Both the position numbers and the translations under genes were made by a program. A stretch of DNA of 20,262 nt from Chitinophaga pinensis (GTDB taxonomy: Bacteria; Bacteroidota; Bacteroidia; Chitinophagales; Chitinophagaceae). The notes below the pieces were generated by a model. It saw only the letters and a program-made list of their open reading frames with translations. It made no database searches and was not told the origin of the DNA. Shown here piece after piece: positions 1 through 8,101 of this stretch (position 1 is the first letter of the stretch; the number at the start of each line of letters is the position of its first letter). The stretch spans positions 1-20,262 of the forward strand of contig CALQKL020000013.1 of NCBI GenBank assembly GCA_943331145.2, in the 5' to 3' direction.

Positions 1-2487
1 AATCTTTCCGTTTTCTTTATCCAATTCTGCCAACATAGTATCCCCTGGCTTGATGGTCATATTTAAAATTTCTTCTGCTAAAGGATCTTCCAAATATTTT
101 TGAATGGCACGATGTAAAGGCCTTGCTCCAAACTGACTATCATATCCTTTTTCGGCAATAAAATCTTTTGCATCTTCTGCCAACTCAAGTGAAAACCCAA
201 GATTAATCAAACGCTTCATTACACCTTTCATCAAGATGTCGATTATTTGATGGATATTTTCTTTTGATAACGAATTAAAGATAATCACGTCGTCAATTCT
301 ATTTAAAAACTCAGGACTAAACGTACGCTTTAACGCTTTTTCAATAATTGATTTATTATTTTCATCTTGATTGTCTTGGCGTGATTGTGTTGCAAATCCT
401 ACCCCATCACCAAAATCTTTCAATTGACGAACACCAATATTTGAAGTCATAATGATCATCGTATTTTTAAAATCAATTTTTCTTCCCAAACCATCCGTTA
501 ATTGACCATCATCTAATACTTGTAATAAAATATTATAAATGTCTGGATGCGCTTTTTCAATTTCATCTAACAAGATTACACTGTATGGTTTTCTGCGCAC
601 ACGTTCTGTAAGTTGTCCGCCTTCTTCATAACCAACGTATCCTGGAGGCGCTCCAATTAAACGGCTTACCGTAAATTTCTCCATGTATTCACTCATGTCT
701 ATTCTAATCAATGCATCTTCGCTATCAAACATGTGCTTGGCTAAAGAACGTGCCAATTCTGTTTTACCCACACCGGTTGGTCCTAAGAAAATGAATGTAC
801 CAATTGGTTTTTTAGGGTCTTTTAATCCAATACGATTACGCTGAATGGCTTTTACTACTTTTCCAATTGCATCATCTTGTCCAATTACCGCAGCATTCAA
901 ATCTTCTGCCATGCGACGCAGCTTATCTGTTTCTGCTTGCACCATTCGCTTTACTGGAATACCCGTCATCATTGAAACAACTTCGGCAATATCTTCTTCT
1001 TCGATTGGAAAACGTTTATTTTTACTCTCCTCCTCCCATTCATTTTTTGCTTTTTCTAAATCTTCTTGCAAACGCTTTTCTGTATCTCTTAATGCTGCAG
1101 CCTCTTCAAAGTTTTGGCTTTTAACGACTTTATTTTTCTCCAACTTTATATCTTCAATTTTCTTTTCAAGATCGATGATATTCTCTGGTACATTTATATT
1201 TTTGATGTGTTTTCTTGCTCCAACTTCATCAAGAACATCGATCGCTTTATCTGGCAACAATTTATCTGTCATGTAACGATCACTCATTTTCACACATGCC
1301 TCAATCGCTTCTCTACTATATGTTACATTATGAAAATCTTCGTATTTATTTTTAATGTTGGTCAAAATTTCAATAGCCTCTTCAACAGAAGGTTGCTCAA
1401 TCAACACTTTTTGAAATCTTCTGTCTAATGCGCCATCTTTTTCAATATGCATACGGTATTCATCAAGAGTTGATGCACCAATACATTGTAACTCGCCACG
1501 TGCTAAAGCTGGTTTGAAAATATTTGAAGCATCTAAAGAACCACTTGCGCCTCCAGCTCCAACAATGGTATGAATTTCATCAATAAATAAAATAACATCG
1601 CGATTTTTTTCAAGCTCGTTCATGATGGCTTTCATCCGCTCTTCAAATTGACCCCGATATTTAGTTCCTGCAACCAATGCAGCAAGATCTAAACTAACTA
1701 CTCGCTTGTCAAACAAAACCCTAGAAACTTTTCTTTGAACAATTCTTAATGCTAAACCTTCGACGATGGCTGTTTTACCAACTCCTGGTTCACCAATTAA
1801 AATGGGATTATTCTTTTTTCTTCTAGATAAAATTTGAGATACCCTTTCAATTTCAACTTCACGACCAACAATTGGATCTAAAGAACCATTTTCTGCAAGT
1901 CGAGTAATATCTCTTCCAAAATTATCAAGTACAGGTGTTTTTGTTTTAATGGTTGCAGCTCCTGGTTTTCCGCCTTTAGGTTGTTGACCATATTGTTTGC
2001 GTTCTTCATCAAACTCATCTTCTTCATTAAATTCTGCTTGAGGTGGCTTACTTGTTACAAAGCCCAAATCCGTTTTAAAAATATCATAATCTACTTCAAA
2101 TTGATTTAAAATTTGGGTAGCTATATTTTCTTTATTTTTTAAAATAGACAACATTAAATGTTCTGTTTCTACCAAAGCACTTTTCAAAGTCTTTGCTTCA
2201 AGAACAGTAATTCTTATAACCTTCTCTGCTTGTTTGGTTAAAGGCAATGAATTTATGTTTGCAATATTTTTTCCTGATTTGTCTTTAACCGCCATCTCGA
2301 TTTCTTTTCGCAATTCATATAAATCAATATTTAGCGATTTAAGAATTTTAACAGCGGTGTTTTCTCCTTCTCTTATTAAGCCCAAAACCAGATGCTCTGT
2401 TCCAATAAAGTCGTTCCCAAGTCTTAATGCTTCTTCTCGACTATATGAAATGATTTCTTTTACTTGTGCTGAAAAATTATTATCCAT
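1..2487 (-). CDS. clpC: ATP-dependent Clp protease ATP-binding subunit ClpC (C-terminus cut by window edge)
   Basis: AAA+ unfoldase of the Hsp100 class that feeds substrates to ClpP in the cytoplasm. Reading from ATG 2487 the frame stays open to base 1, giving 829 residues. Two Clp_N repeats (about 1-145) are followed by D1 with Walker A GEPGVGKT (232-239) and Walker B with D303/E304. A UVR-type segment around FEEAAALRDTEKR starts near 460. D2 has Walker A GPTGVGKT (569-576) and an ILLDEIEKAHP Walker B. A UVR motif in place of the long ClpB coiled coil, plus a GVGF loop at 695-698 where ClpP-docking loops sit, identify ClpC rather than ClpB. ClpC proteins are usually about 840-860 residues, so only a short tail is missing. 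It is divergent from the STAS gene and has no other visible neighbour on its strand. No frameshift was seen between the start and base 1. Confidence 0.96.
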   Translation of the reverse strand, partial: MDNNFSAQVKEIISYSREEALRLGNDFIGTEHLVLGLIREGENTAVKILKSLNIDLYELRKEIEMAVKDKSGKNIANINSLPLTKQAEKVIRITVLEAKTLKSALVETEHLMLSILKNKENIATQILNQFEVDYDIFKTDLGFVTSKPPQAEFNEEDEFDEERKQYGQQPKGGKPGAATIKTKTPVLDNFGRDITRLAENGSLDPIVGREVEIERVSQILSRRKKNNPILIGEPGVGKTAIVEGLALRIVQRKVSRVLFDKRVVSLDLAALVAGTKYRGQFEERMKAIMNELEKNRDVILFIDEIHTIVGAGGASGSLDASNIFKPALARGELQCIGASTLDEYRMHIEKDGALDRRFQKVLIEQPSVEEAIEILTNIKNKYEDFHNVTYSREAIEACVKMSDRYMTDKLLPDKAIDVLDEVGARKHIKNINVPENIIDLEKKIEDIKLEKNKVVKSQNFEEAAALRDTEKRLQEDLEKAKNEWEEESKNKRFPIEEEDIAEVVSMMTGIPVKRMVQAETDKLRRMAEDLNAAVIGQDDAIGKVVKAIQRNRIGLKDPKKPIGTFIFLGPTGVGKTELARSLAKHMFDSEDALIRIDMSEYMEKFTVSRLIGAPPGYVGYEEGGQLTERVRRKPYSVILLDEIEKAHPDIYNILLQVLDDGQLTDGLGRKIDFKNTMIIMTSNIGVRQLKDFGDGVGFATQSRQDNQDENNKSIIEKALKRTFSPEFLNRIDDVIIFNSLSKENIHQIIDILMKGVMKRLINLGFSLELAEDAKDFIAEKGYDSQFGARPLHRAIQKYLEDPLAEEILNMTIKPGDTMLAELDKENGKI

Positions 2488-2732
2488 GAAAGTAGTTTTT
2501 AAGTGATACAATAATAACGATTATTTATGTCCGTTTAGTCTGTGTAAAATCAAATTGTTGATATGTTGAAAAGTTAACGCCTTTTTTTTATAATCGTACT
2601 AATTTGTAATACAATTTACTGTGAAAAAAAGCATATCAGGTTTTTTATTTTCGAGTATCTCATTAAAAGATTGACTTGAAATACTTATTTCCCTTTTTTC
2701 TTTTTATTTTCAACATTTCAAACAACTTATTT
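2488..2732. promoter_or_regulatory. Divergent intergenic region between clpC and the STAS gene
   Basis: This 245-base AT-rich stretch must hold the promoters of both divergent transcription units. No clear Bacteroidota TAnnTTTG box was found on either strand. The nearest candidate on the minus strand is a weak sigma70-like pair (TTGTAT, 16 bases, TATAAA) near 2585-2620, which is too loose to call. A TTG at 2676 lies in frame with the STAS gene but is probably not its start. Confidence 0.4.
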
Positions 2733-3116
2733 ATGAATGTCAAAATAGATACCAAAGAAAAATTTTGTGTAATTACGCCAGAAGAAACCGAAATCACTGC
2801 TAATATGACAGACGAGCTTTACAAATCTTTGTCTTTTCAATTATCAAAACCAATTCCGCATGCAATATTGAATTTAAAATCGGTTGAAAAAATTGAAGAT
2901 GCAGTATTGACCATGATATATGAAATGCAACAAAAGTATTATAACGACAATAACTCCTTTGTAATTTGTGCATTAAACAAAAATATTTTAAATCAATTAG
3001 AAGCATTGGAATTATTAGACACCATGAACATTACACCTTCAGAAAGCGAGGCATGGGATATTGTTCAAATGGAAGAGATAGAACGTGAGCTACTAAATGG
3101 ATTTGACGAAAATTAA
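2733..3116 (+). CDS. STAS-domain protein (anti-sigma-factor-antagonist-like), degenerate phosphosite
   Basis: A 127-residue protein starting at ATG 2733. An in-frame TTG at 2676 would add a hydrophobic, low-complexity extension and is less likely. The layout fits a single STAS domain: an initial strand pair (VKIDTKEKFCVITPEE), a central strand (HAILNLKSVEKI), a helix (DAVLTMIYEMQQKYY), another strand (SFVICAL) and a closing helix. STAS proteins bind anti-sigma factors or other partners, and their state is often set by phosphorylation of a Ser/Thr in a D-S-S-G-like motif. Here the matching position reads EDAV (55-58) with no Ser or Thr, so classical phospho-switching looks lost. The C-terminus is acidic (EEIERELLNGFDEN). 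The gene ends 27 bases before ribonuclease Z and is probably co-transcribed with it. The family call is from fold pattern and context; the partner is unknown. Confidence 0.68.
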   Translation: MNVKIDTKEKFCVITPEETEITANMTDELYKSLSFQLSKPIPHAILNLKSVEKIEDAVLTMIYEMQQKYYNDNNSFVICALNKNILNQLEALELLDTMNITPSESEAWDIVQMEEIERELLNGFDEN

Positions 3117-3143
3117 ATAATCACCTATTAAAAACAAACCATC

Positions 3144-4046
3144 TTGTTAAACATTACCATTTTAGGAAACAATTCTGCTTTACCTGCTTTTGGCAGATTT
3201 CCTACTGCTCAAGTTTTGCAAGACCAAGACAATAGTTTTTTAATTGATTGCGGCGAAGGAACTCAAATGCAAATGGCTAAGTTTAAAATTAAACGAGGCA
3301 AAATATCCCACATTTTTATTTCACATTTACATGGTGACCATTACTTTGGACTAATTGGACTGATAACAAGTATGGGACTATTGGGGCGAACACAAGATCT
3401 TCACATTTTTGGACCAGCGATGCTAGACGACATCATTCAAATCCAATTAAAATCAGCCGATATTATTCTTCCATATCCCATTTATTTTCATCCATTATTA
3501 GAAGAAGGTAAAATCGCTGATACCAATAAAATTACTGTTGAAGCATTTAAAGTCGACCATAAAATTGAATGTTGGGGATTTTTATTTCGCGAAAAAAAGA
3601 ATCCAAGAACGGTGGATTCAGAAAAGGCCAAAGCATACGAAATTCCTGCTTCTTTTTACAGTCAATTACATAAAGGAGAAGATTACATTACAAAAAAAGG
3701 AACAATAATTCCAAATGAAGCGGTAACTGTTTCAAATAGCGCAGCCAAAAGTTATGCTTACTGTGCTGATACCATTTTTGATACTCGATTGGTAGATATT
3801 GTGAAGGGCGTTGATTTGTTGTATCACGAAACAACTTACTTAAAAGATATGGAGCAAAAGGCAAAAGATAGACATCACAGCACCACCGAACAAGCAGCTA
3901 CTATAGGTAAACTAGCCGGGGTAAAACAATTGATGATTGGTCATTTCTCTTCAAAATACGATACATTGGACCAATTCTTAATTGAGGCCAAGGCTGTATT
4001 TGAAAACACCATTTTAGCGATAGAAGGGAGTTGCTATAAAATTTAA
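3144..4046 (+). CDS. rnz: Ribonuclease Z (tRNA 3'-processing endonuclease), TTG start
   Basis: Zinc-dependent metallo-beta-lactamase-fold endonuclease that trims the 3' trailer of tRNA precursors in the cytoplasm. The 300-residue length is typical of the short bacterial form. The N-terminal ILGNNSALP strand and DCGEGTQ (35-41) precede the metal motif HLHGDH (61-66: H61, H63, D65, H66). Further expected metal or active-site residues are H139 in VDHK, the Asp in YCADT, HHSTTEQA and the late IGHFSSKY. An in-frame stop at 3129-3131 leaves TTG at 3144 as the only usual start codon that keeps the N-terminal strand. It follows the STAS gene by 27 bases. Its TAA overlaps the stop of the convergent dapA gene (4043-4046), so any terminator for rnz would lie inside dapA. 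Confidence 0.95.
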   Translation: MLNITILGNNSALPAFGRFPTAQVLQDQDNSFLIDCGEGTQMQMAKFKIKRGKISHIFISHLHGDHYFGLIGLITSMGLLGRTQDLHIFGPAMLDDIIQIQLKSADIILPYPIYFHPLLEEGKIADTNKITVEAFKVDHKIECWGFLFREKKNPRTVDSEKAKAYEIPASFYSQLHKGEDYITKKGTIIPNEAVTVSNSAAKSYAYCADTIFDTRLVDIVKGVDLLYHETTYLKDMEQKAKDRHHSTTEQAATIGKLAGVKQLMIGHFSSKYDTLDQFLIEAKAVFENTILAIEGSCYKI

Positions 4047-4924
4047 AAATTATTTTTTTGAAGATAAGCTTTGATGCCTTGTTGAATCGGTAAACTTAAT
4101 GATACAAGTGGCAAACGCAATTCATTTTCAATCAATCCCATTTCTGCAAGAAAGCCTTTAACACCAGCAGGATTATTTTCAGCAAACATCAATTGATATG
4201 CAGGTATTAATGAATCATTGATTATTTTAGCCAATTTGTAATCTCCAGCAATACAATGGTTAATCATTTTTGTAAATGGTTTAGGAATGGCATTTGCAAC
4301 TACACTAATAACGCCATCCATACCACAAGCCATTTGCGGAAGCACCAAATCATCATCACCACTAACAATGACAAAACCATCAGGGCGTTCTTTCAAAAGT
4401 TCCATACATTGTATCATATTTCCTCCAGCCTCTTTAATACCAACAATGTTACTTACCTCACGGGAAAGCCTAAGTGTAGTTGAAGCTTCCATATTTCGAC
4501 CAGTTCTTGCAGGAACGTTATACAACAAGATTGGCTTTGGAGAATTTTCAGCAATCAATTTGTAATGTTGAAATAATCCTTCTTGTGATGGCTTGTTATA
4601 ATAAGGACTTGCGCTTAAAATAGCAATTGCTTTTTCAATTGGTAAAGTATTAAAATCATTCAAAAGGCTTCTTGTATCATTTCCTCCAATACCAACCACA
4701 ATTGGCACGCGATTATTTACATAATCAAAAGTAAAATTTATGATTTCAATTTTTTCTTCTATGCTTAAAACAGGCGTTTCGCCGGTAGTGCCTAAAGTAA
4801 CAATATATTGAACGCCTCCAGAAATAATATGATCGATTACTTTTTCAAGTGCTTTAAAATCAACAGATTTTTTTTTATCGAATGGTGTTACAATGGCAAC
4901 GCCAGTGCCTTTTAATTGTTCCAT
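4043..4924 (-). CDS. dapA: 4-hydroxy-tetrahydrodipicolinate synthase
   Basis: Condenses pyruvate with aspartate semialdehyde, the committed step towards diaminopimelate and lysine. The 293-residue length is normal for the family (TIM barrel). Key residues are visible: GTTGET (45-50, with T46/T47 at the active site), Y109 in SPYYNKP, Y135 in LYNVPARTGRN, R140 of the same motif for substrate binding, and the Schiff-base lysine K164 in GIKEAGGN. It starts at ATG 4924, 27 bases after the L,D-transpeptidase-like gene on the same strand, so the two probably share a transcript. No lysine riboswitch-like structure was noticed upstream. Its product is needed for the diaminopimelate on which L,D-transpeptidases act, giving a plausible reason for the pairing. 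Confidence 0.96.
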   Translation of the reverse strand: MEQLKGTGVAIVTPFDKKKSVDFKALEKVIDHIISGGVQYIVTLGTTGETPVLSIEEKIEIINFTFDYVNNRVPIVVGIGGNDTRSLLNDFNTLPIEKAIAILSASPYYNKPSQEGLFQHYKLIAENSPKPILLYNVPARTGRNMEASTTLRLSREVSNIVGIKEAGGNMIQCMELLKERPDGFVIVSGDDDLVLPQMACGMDGVISVVANAIPKPFTKMINHCIAGDYKLAKIINDSLIPAYQLMFAENNPAGVKGFLAEMGLIENELRLPLVSLSLPIQQGIKAYLQKNNF

Positions 4925-4951
4925 AATTTCTTTTTGTGAAGATAATAAAAA

Positions 4952-5683
4952 TCAGCTTTGCAAAACTTTGCTCTGATTAAAATACATTGAATTATTGGCG
5001 TAAATGAAAATACAAGTACCGTTTTTTATTTTATCTATAATTGGTTTTGAATACTTTTCAGGAACTGCAGGACAACCCCAACTTCTGCCTAAATAGCCTT
5101 TAATTTTTATAATTCCCTCAGAAACATAAGACGCTCCGTGCATTACAATAGAACGATCCATAGCATTGTCATTTATTCCTTTTTCAAGTCCTTCAAGTTT
5201 TAATGAATATCCATGTTTTCCTAAATAAGTTGAAGATGTTTCATAAAATCCAAGACTACTTTGTAAGCTAGATACTTTATTTGAAAATTTTTCTGCCATA
5301 GAATAACCTGAATTTTGTCCATGTGCAACATAAGTATTAAACAACAAAACTCCAGAAGAAATATCGATAATAAAAAGCCTTTTAGAACTAGATGGTTTTG
5401 AAAAATCTATGATAGAAATAACGTTTTCATTGCGCAGTTTTCCTTGACTTTTCAAATGCTCAAAACCTTTCATTCCCATTAAATATGCTTCTTGAGATAA
5501 ACCTAAACTATCTAAATTTAATTTATTGTAAAGTAATGTAGCCGACTTTAATTCTATTGTAGAAAGTTTAAAGTTTTTGAATGAATAATTACCTGATTTT
5601 CCAAAGCCTGTAGGTAAATACAAACAAGAAATAAGAATAAAAATAAAAAATAGTAAGGCAATGATTAATTTGCGTGTTTTCAT
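4952..5683 (-). CDS. L,D-transpeptidase-like (YkuD_2-type murein catalytic domain) putative lipoprotein
   Basis: A 243-residue protein from ATG 5683 with a basic start (MKTRK), a hydrophobic stretch and a lipobox-like LISC with C20, so it is probably exported and lipid-anchored. A TTG start at 5731 would read through the promoter-like site and is not favoured. The catalytic pattern is H182-G183, then S201-x-G203-C204-P in GRSWGCPAV. This is the His/Ser-Gly-Cys signature of L,D-transpeptidase-like enzymes, which form or alter links at diaminopimelate in peptidoglycan. An AHGQNSG motif at 120-126 and a conserved SSLGFYET region are typical of the YkuD_2/'murein L,D-transpeptidase catalytic domain' family. 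It lies between thrC (108-base gap) and dapA (27-base gap). The exact reaction (cross-linking, lipoprotein attachment or other) cannot be read from sequence. Confidence 0.85.
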   Translation of the reverse strand: MKTRKLIIALLFFIFILISCLYLPTGFGKSGNYSFKNFKLSTIELKSATLLYNKLNLDSLGLSQEAYLMGMKGFEHLKSQGKLRNENVISIIDFSKPSSSKRLFIIDISSGVLLFNTYVAHGQNSGYSMAEKFSNKVSSLQSSLGFYETSSTYLGKHGYSLKLEGLEKGINDNAMDRSIVMHGASYVSEGIIKIKGYLGRSWGCPAVPEKYSKPIIDKIKNGTCIFIYANNSMYFNQSKVLQS

Positions 5684-5710
5684 ATGGGTACGGATTAAAT
5701 TTGTAAAAAA

Positions 5711-5742
5711 CAAAAGTAGTAACCTCCCCAAAAAGAAAGCAA
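5711..5742 (-). promoter_or_regulatory. Bacteroidota-type promoter for the L,D-transpeptidase-like gene
   Basis: On the minus strand a TTG (5740-5742) is followed after 21 bases by TACTTTTG (5711-5718). This matches the flavobacterial consensus TTG-N17-23-TAnnTTTG. Transcription would begin about 20 bases before ATG 5683. It suggests the transpeptidase-dapA pair can be transcribed separately from thrABC. Confidence 0.55.
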
Positions 5743-5791
5743 TAATTGCTGTTAAGCTTTTCTAAATGAAATCATAAAAAACAGTAAAAAA

Positions 5792-7096
5792 TTAATACGA
5801 CATTGAAAGCAGATAAGATTTCAATACGTCATAATCCGCTTCAATTGCAATTGATTTTTTTTCATAATTCATGAGTGTTTCGATAGATGCTGGCAAAGGT
5901 ATTTTACGTTGAATTATTTCTTCTACAACATCGTAAAACTTAATCGGGTGTGCAGTTTCAGCGAAAATGCCAGATTGACCTGGATGATTTTGTAAATAGT
6001 TTTTTAAAGCAATGTAACCCACGGCTCCATGCGGATCCATTAAATACCCTACTGATGAATCTATTTCTTTGATAGCCAATTTCGTTTCCTCATCTGTTAC
6101 ACGAACTGCAGAAAAAACTGTTGACAACAAATCTGCATTACCATCAAACATTTGCAATATTCTGACAAAATTGCTTGGATTACCCACATCCATTGCATTA
6201 GAAATTGTAGCAACAGCTTGTTGAGGTATATATGCTTTAGTTTCCATGAATTTCGGAATAACGTCATTGGCATTACATGCTGCAATAAAATGATTTATTG
6301 GTAAGCCAGACTTATAGGCCAAAATCCCTGCACAAATATTTCCAAAATTTCCACTTGGCACACTTATAACTGGAGGCAAAGACTTGTCTTTCCATTGCTT
6401 GTATGCTAAATAATAAAAAAACTGTTGAGGCAACCAACGAGCCACATTGATGGAATTTGCAGAAGTAAGAAATATTTCTTGCATCAACGATTCATCATTG
6501 AAAGCTTGTTTTACCATTTGCTGGCAATCATCAAAGGTTCCGTTTACTTCAAGTGCAAAAATATTTTTACCAAGTGTGGTTAATTGTTTTTCCTGAACCG
6601 AACTTACTTTCCCAGAAGGATATAAAATGACTACTTGCACCCCCTCTACATCATAAAAACCATCGGCAACAGCACCTCCAGTATCGCCAGAAGTAGCCAC
6701 AAGCACTGTAACTTTTCTATTGTTGTCTTTTACAAAATAACCAAGGCAACGACTCATAAAACGTGCTCCCACATCTTTGAATGCAAGCGTTTTACCATGA
6801 AACATTTCGAGTGCAAAAATACTATCCGAAACAGGCACTATTGGTATTGAGAAATTAATCGTTTCATTTACGATTTGTTGCAAAACAGTCTCTGGCATTA
6901 CGTTTCCAACAAAAGGCGCAATTACTTTGTACGCCATTTCTTCATTGGACATTTGCTCAATATCATTGAAAAATGATTTTGGCAAAACTGGTATCTCTTC
7001 AGGAAAATATAGTCCTTTATCAGGTGCCTGACCTTTTATGGTTGCTTCCTTAAAATTTACATTTGGCGACTGCCTATTTATGCTGTAATAATTCAT
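5792..7096 (-). CDS. thrC: Threonine synthase
   Basis: PLP enzyme that converts O-phosphohomoserine to threonine, the last step of the pathway. The 434-residue length fits the E. coli-like group. The N-terminal YYSINRQSPNVNFKEA and GLYFPEEIP segments are typical. The PLP lysine is K107 in LAFKDVGARF. The cofactor-phosphate and substrate motifs include SGDTGGA (136-142) and PSGNFGN (247-253). It starts at ATG 7096, 84 bases after thrB, in a spacer that contains a 7-base tandem repeat. It is the third gene of thrA-thrB-thrC on one strand, almost certainly an operon. Confidence 0.97.
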   Translation of the reverse strand: MNYYSINRQSPNVNFKEATIKGQAPDKGLYFPEEIPVLPKSFFNDIEQMSNEEMAYKVIAPFVGNVMPETVLQQIVNETINFSIPIVPVSDSIFALEMFHGKTLAFKDVGARFMSRCLGYFVKDNNRKVTVLVATSGDTGGAVADGFYDVEGVQVVILYPSGKVSSVQEKQLTTLGKNIFALEVNGTFDDCQQMVKQAFNDESLMQEIFLTSANSINVARWLPQQFFYYLAYKQWKDKSLPPVISVPSGNFGNICAGILAYKSGLPINHFIAACNANDVIPKFMETKAYIPQQAVATISNAMDVGNPSNFVRILQMFDGNADLLSTVFSAVRVTDEETKLAIKEIDSSVGYLMDPHGAVGYIALKNYLQNHPGQSGIFAETAHPIKFYDVVEEIIQRKIPLPASIETLMNYEKKSIAIEADYDVLKSYLLSMSY

Positions 7097-7152
7097 TTTG
7101 GATGTTTAATTGAAAATTCAAAAGTAAAAATTCAAAATTATTAATTAGTACC

Positions 7153-7180
7153 TTTTTACTTTTTACTTTTTACTTTTTAC
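7153..7180. repeat. Heptamer tandem repeat, four copies, in the thrB-thrC spacer
   Basis: Four perfect copies of TTTTTAC (GTAAAAA on the coding strand) start directly after the thrB stop codon. A loose inverted and direct pattern of TTCAAAA and GTAAAAA words continues to about 7135. Such a tract is prone to slippage and could vary in copy number between strains, changing the thrB-thrC spacing in 7-base steps. No role can be shown from one sequence. Confidence 0.9.
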
Positions 7181-8098
7181 TTAAAAAACTTCCACCCCAT
7201 TTGTCGAAACCGTAGAAACATATGTTTTAAAATCTATTCCTAAATTGGTGTACACCGCTTTCATTTCTGATTCTGCAGCTTTTGCAATTGCTTCGTTTTC
7301 GCTCAACATAAATAATGATGGACCGCTACCTGAAATACCTCCACCTAAAACCCCTGCATCCAAACAATTTTTCTTAACCAAATCAAAGCCTGGAATAAGT
7401 TTGCTTCTAACGGGCTCTACAATAATATCTTGCAACGAACGACCAATCAACTTGTAATCTGAATGTAAAAAGCCGGTTACCAATCCAGCTACATTTGCCC
7501 ATTGTATAACTGCACTTTTCAATGGAATTTCCTTAGGCAAAATTTCTCTCGCATAAGATGTTTTTATTTCAATTTGAGGATGTACGATTGTTATGTAAAG
7601 TGGCGGTGTTTTCAATTCGATAATATCTAAAGTTGGCGTATCTCTAATCAATACCAACCCGCCATAAATACATGGCGCTAGATTATCCGCGTGTCGGGAA
7701 CCACTAGCCAACACCTCTCCTTCCATTGCAAAAGACACGAGTTCTTTTTTTGTAAATCTATTTTCAAAAAAATGATTTGCAGCTACCACAATACCCGCAG
7801 CACTTGCCGCACTTGAACCTATGCCACTTCCTGGTTTTATTTTCTTTTCTATAATGATATCAAACCCTTTTGAGAAACCCATCTGATTCATCATTGCTTG
7901 TAATGCTACACCAGCAATATTTTTTTCAGGATCTGTAGGCAGGTTAAAATCATCAAGATGTTTAATTGAAATCCCAGGTTCATCTCTCAACTTTAATTCT
8001 ATAACATCAAAAGGAATTTCTAAAGCCATTCCTAAAATATCAAAGCCACAACAAAGATTTGATAATGTAGCTGGTGATTTCACTTTTAAGGATTGCAT
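7181..8098 (-). CDS. thrB: Homoserine kinase
   Basis: GHMP-family kinase that phosphorylates homoserine with ATP, making O-phosphohomoserine for thrC. The 305-residue length is normal. The N-terminal VKSPATLSNLCCGFDILGMAL is the usual GHMP beginning. The phosphate-binding loop PGSGIGSSAASAAG lies at 89-102. The C-terminal GGGISGSGPSLFML is the third conserved GHMP motif. The start ATG 8098 lies 3 bases after the thrA stop codon, indicating translational coupling with thrA. Confidence 0.97.
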   Translation of the reverse strand: MQSLKVKSPATLSNLCCGFDILGMALEIPFDVIELKLRDEPGISIKHLDDFNLPTDPEKNIAGVALQAMMNQMGFSKGFDIIIEKKIKPGSGIGSSAASAAGIVVAANHFFENRFTKKELVSFAMEGEVLASGSRHADNLAPCIYGGLVLIRDTPTLDIIELKTPPLYITIVHPQIEIKTSYAREILPKEIPLKSAVIQWANVAGLVTGFLHSDYKLIGRSLQDIIVEPVRSKLIPGFDLVKKNCLDAGVLGGGISGSGPSLFMLSENEAIAKAAESEMKAVYTNLGIDFKTYVSTVSTNGVEVF

Positions 8099-8101
8099 AA
8101 A

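Noticed and set aside
845..2506. Plus-strand open frames across 845-1428 and 2234-2506
   Set aside because: They are antisense to clpC, whose minus-strand frame is continuous and carries all family motifs.
4925..4951. Lysine riboswitch before dapA
   Set aside because: Only 27 bases separate it from the upstream gene, too short for a riboswitch.
5684..5731. TTG start at 5731 for the L,D-transpeptidase-like gene
   Set aside because: The promoter-like box at 5711-5718 lies within this extension, and ATG 5683 gives a proper basic start and lipobox.
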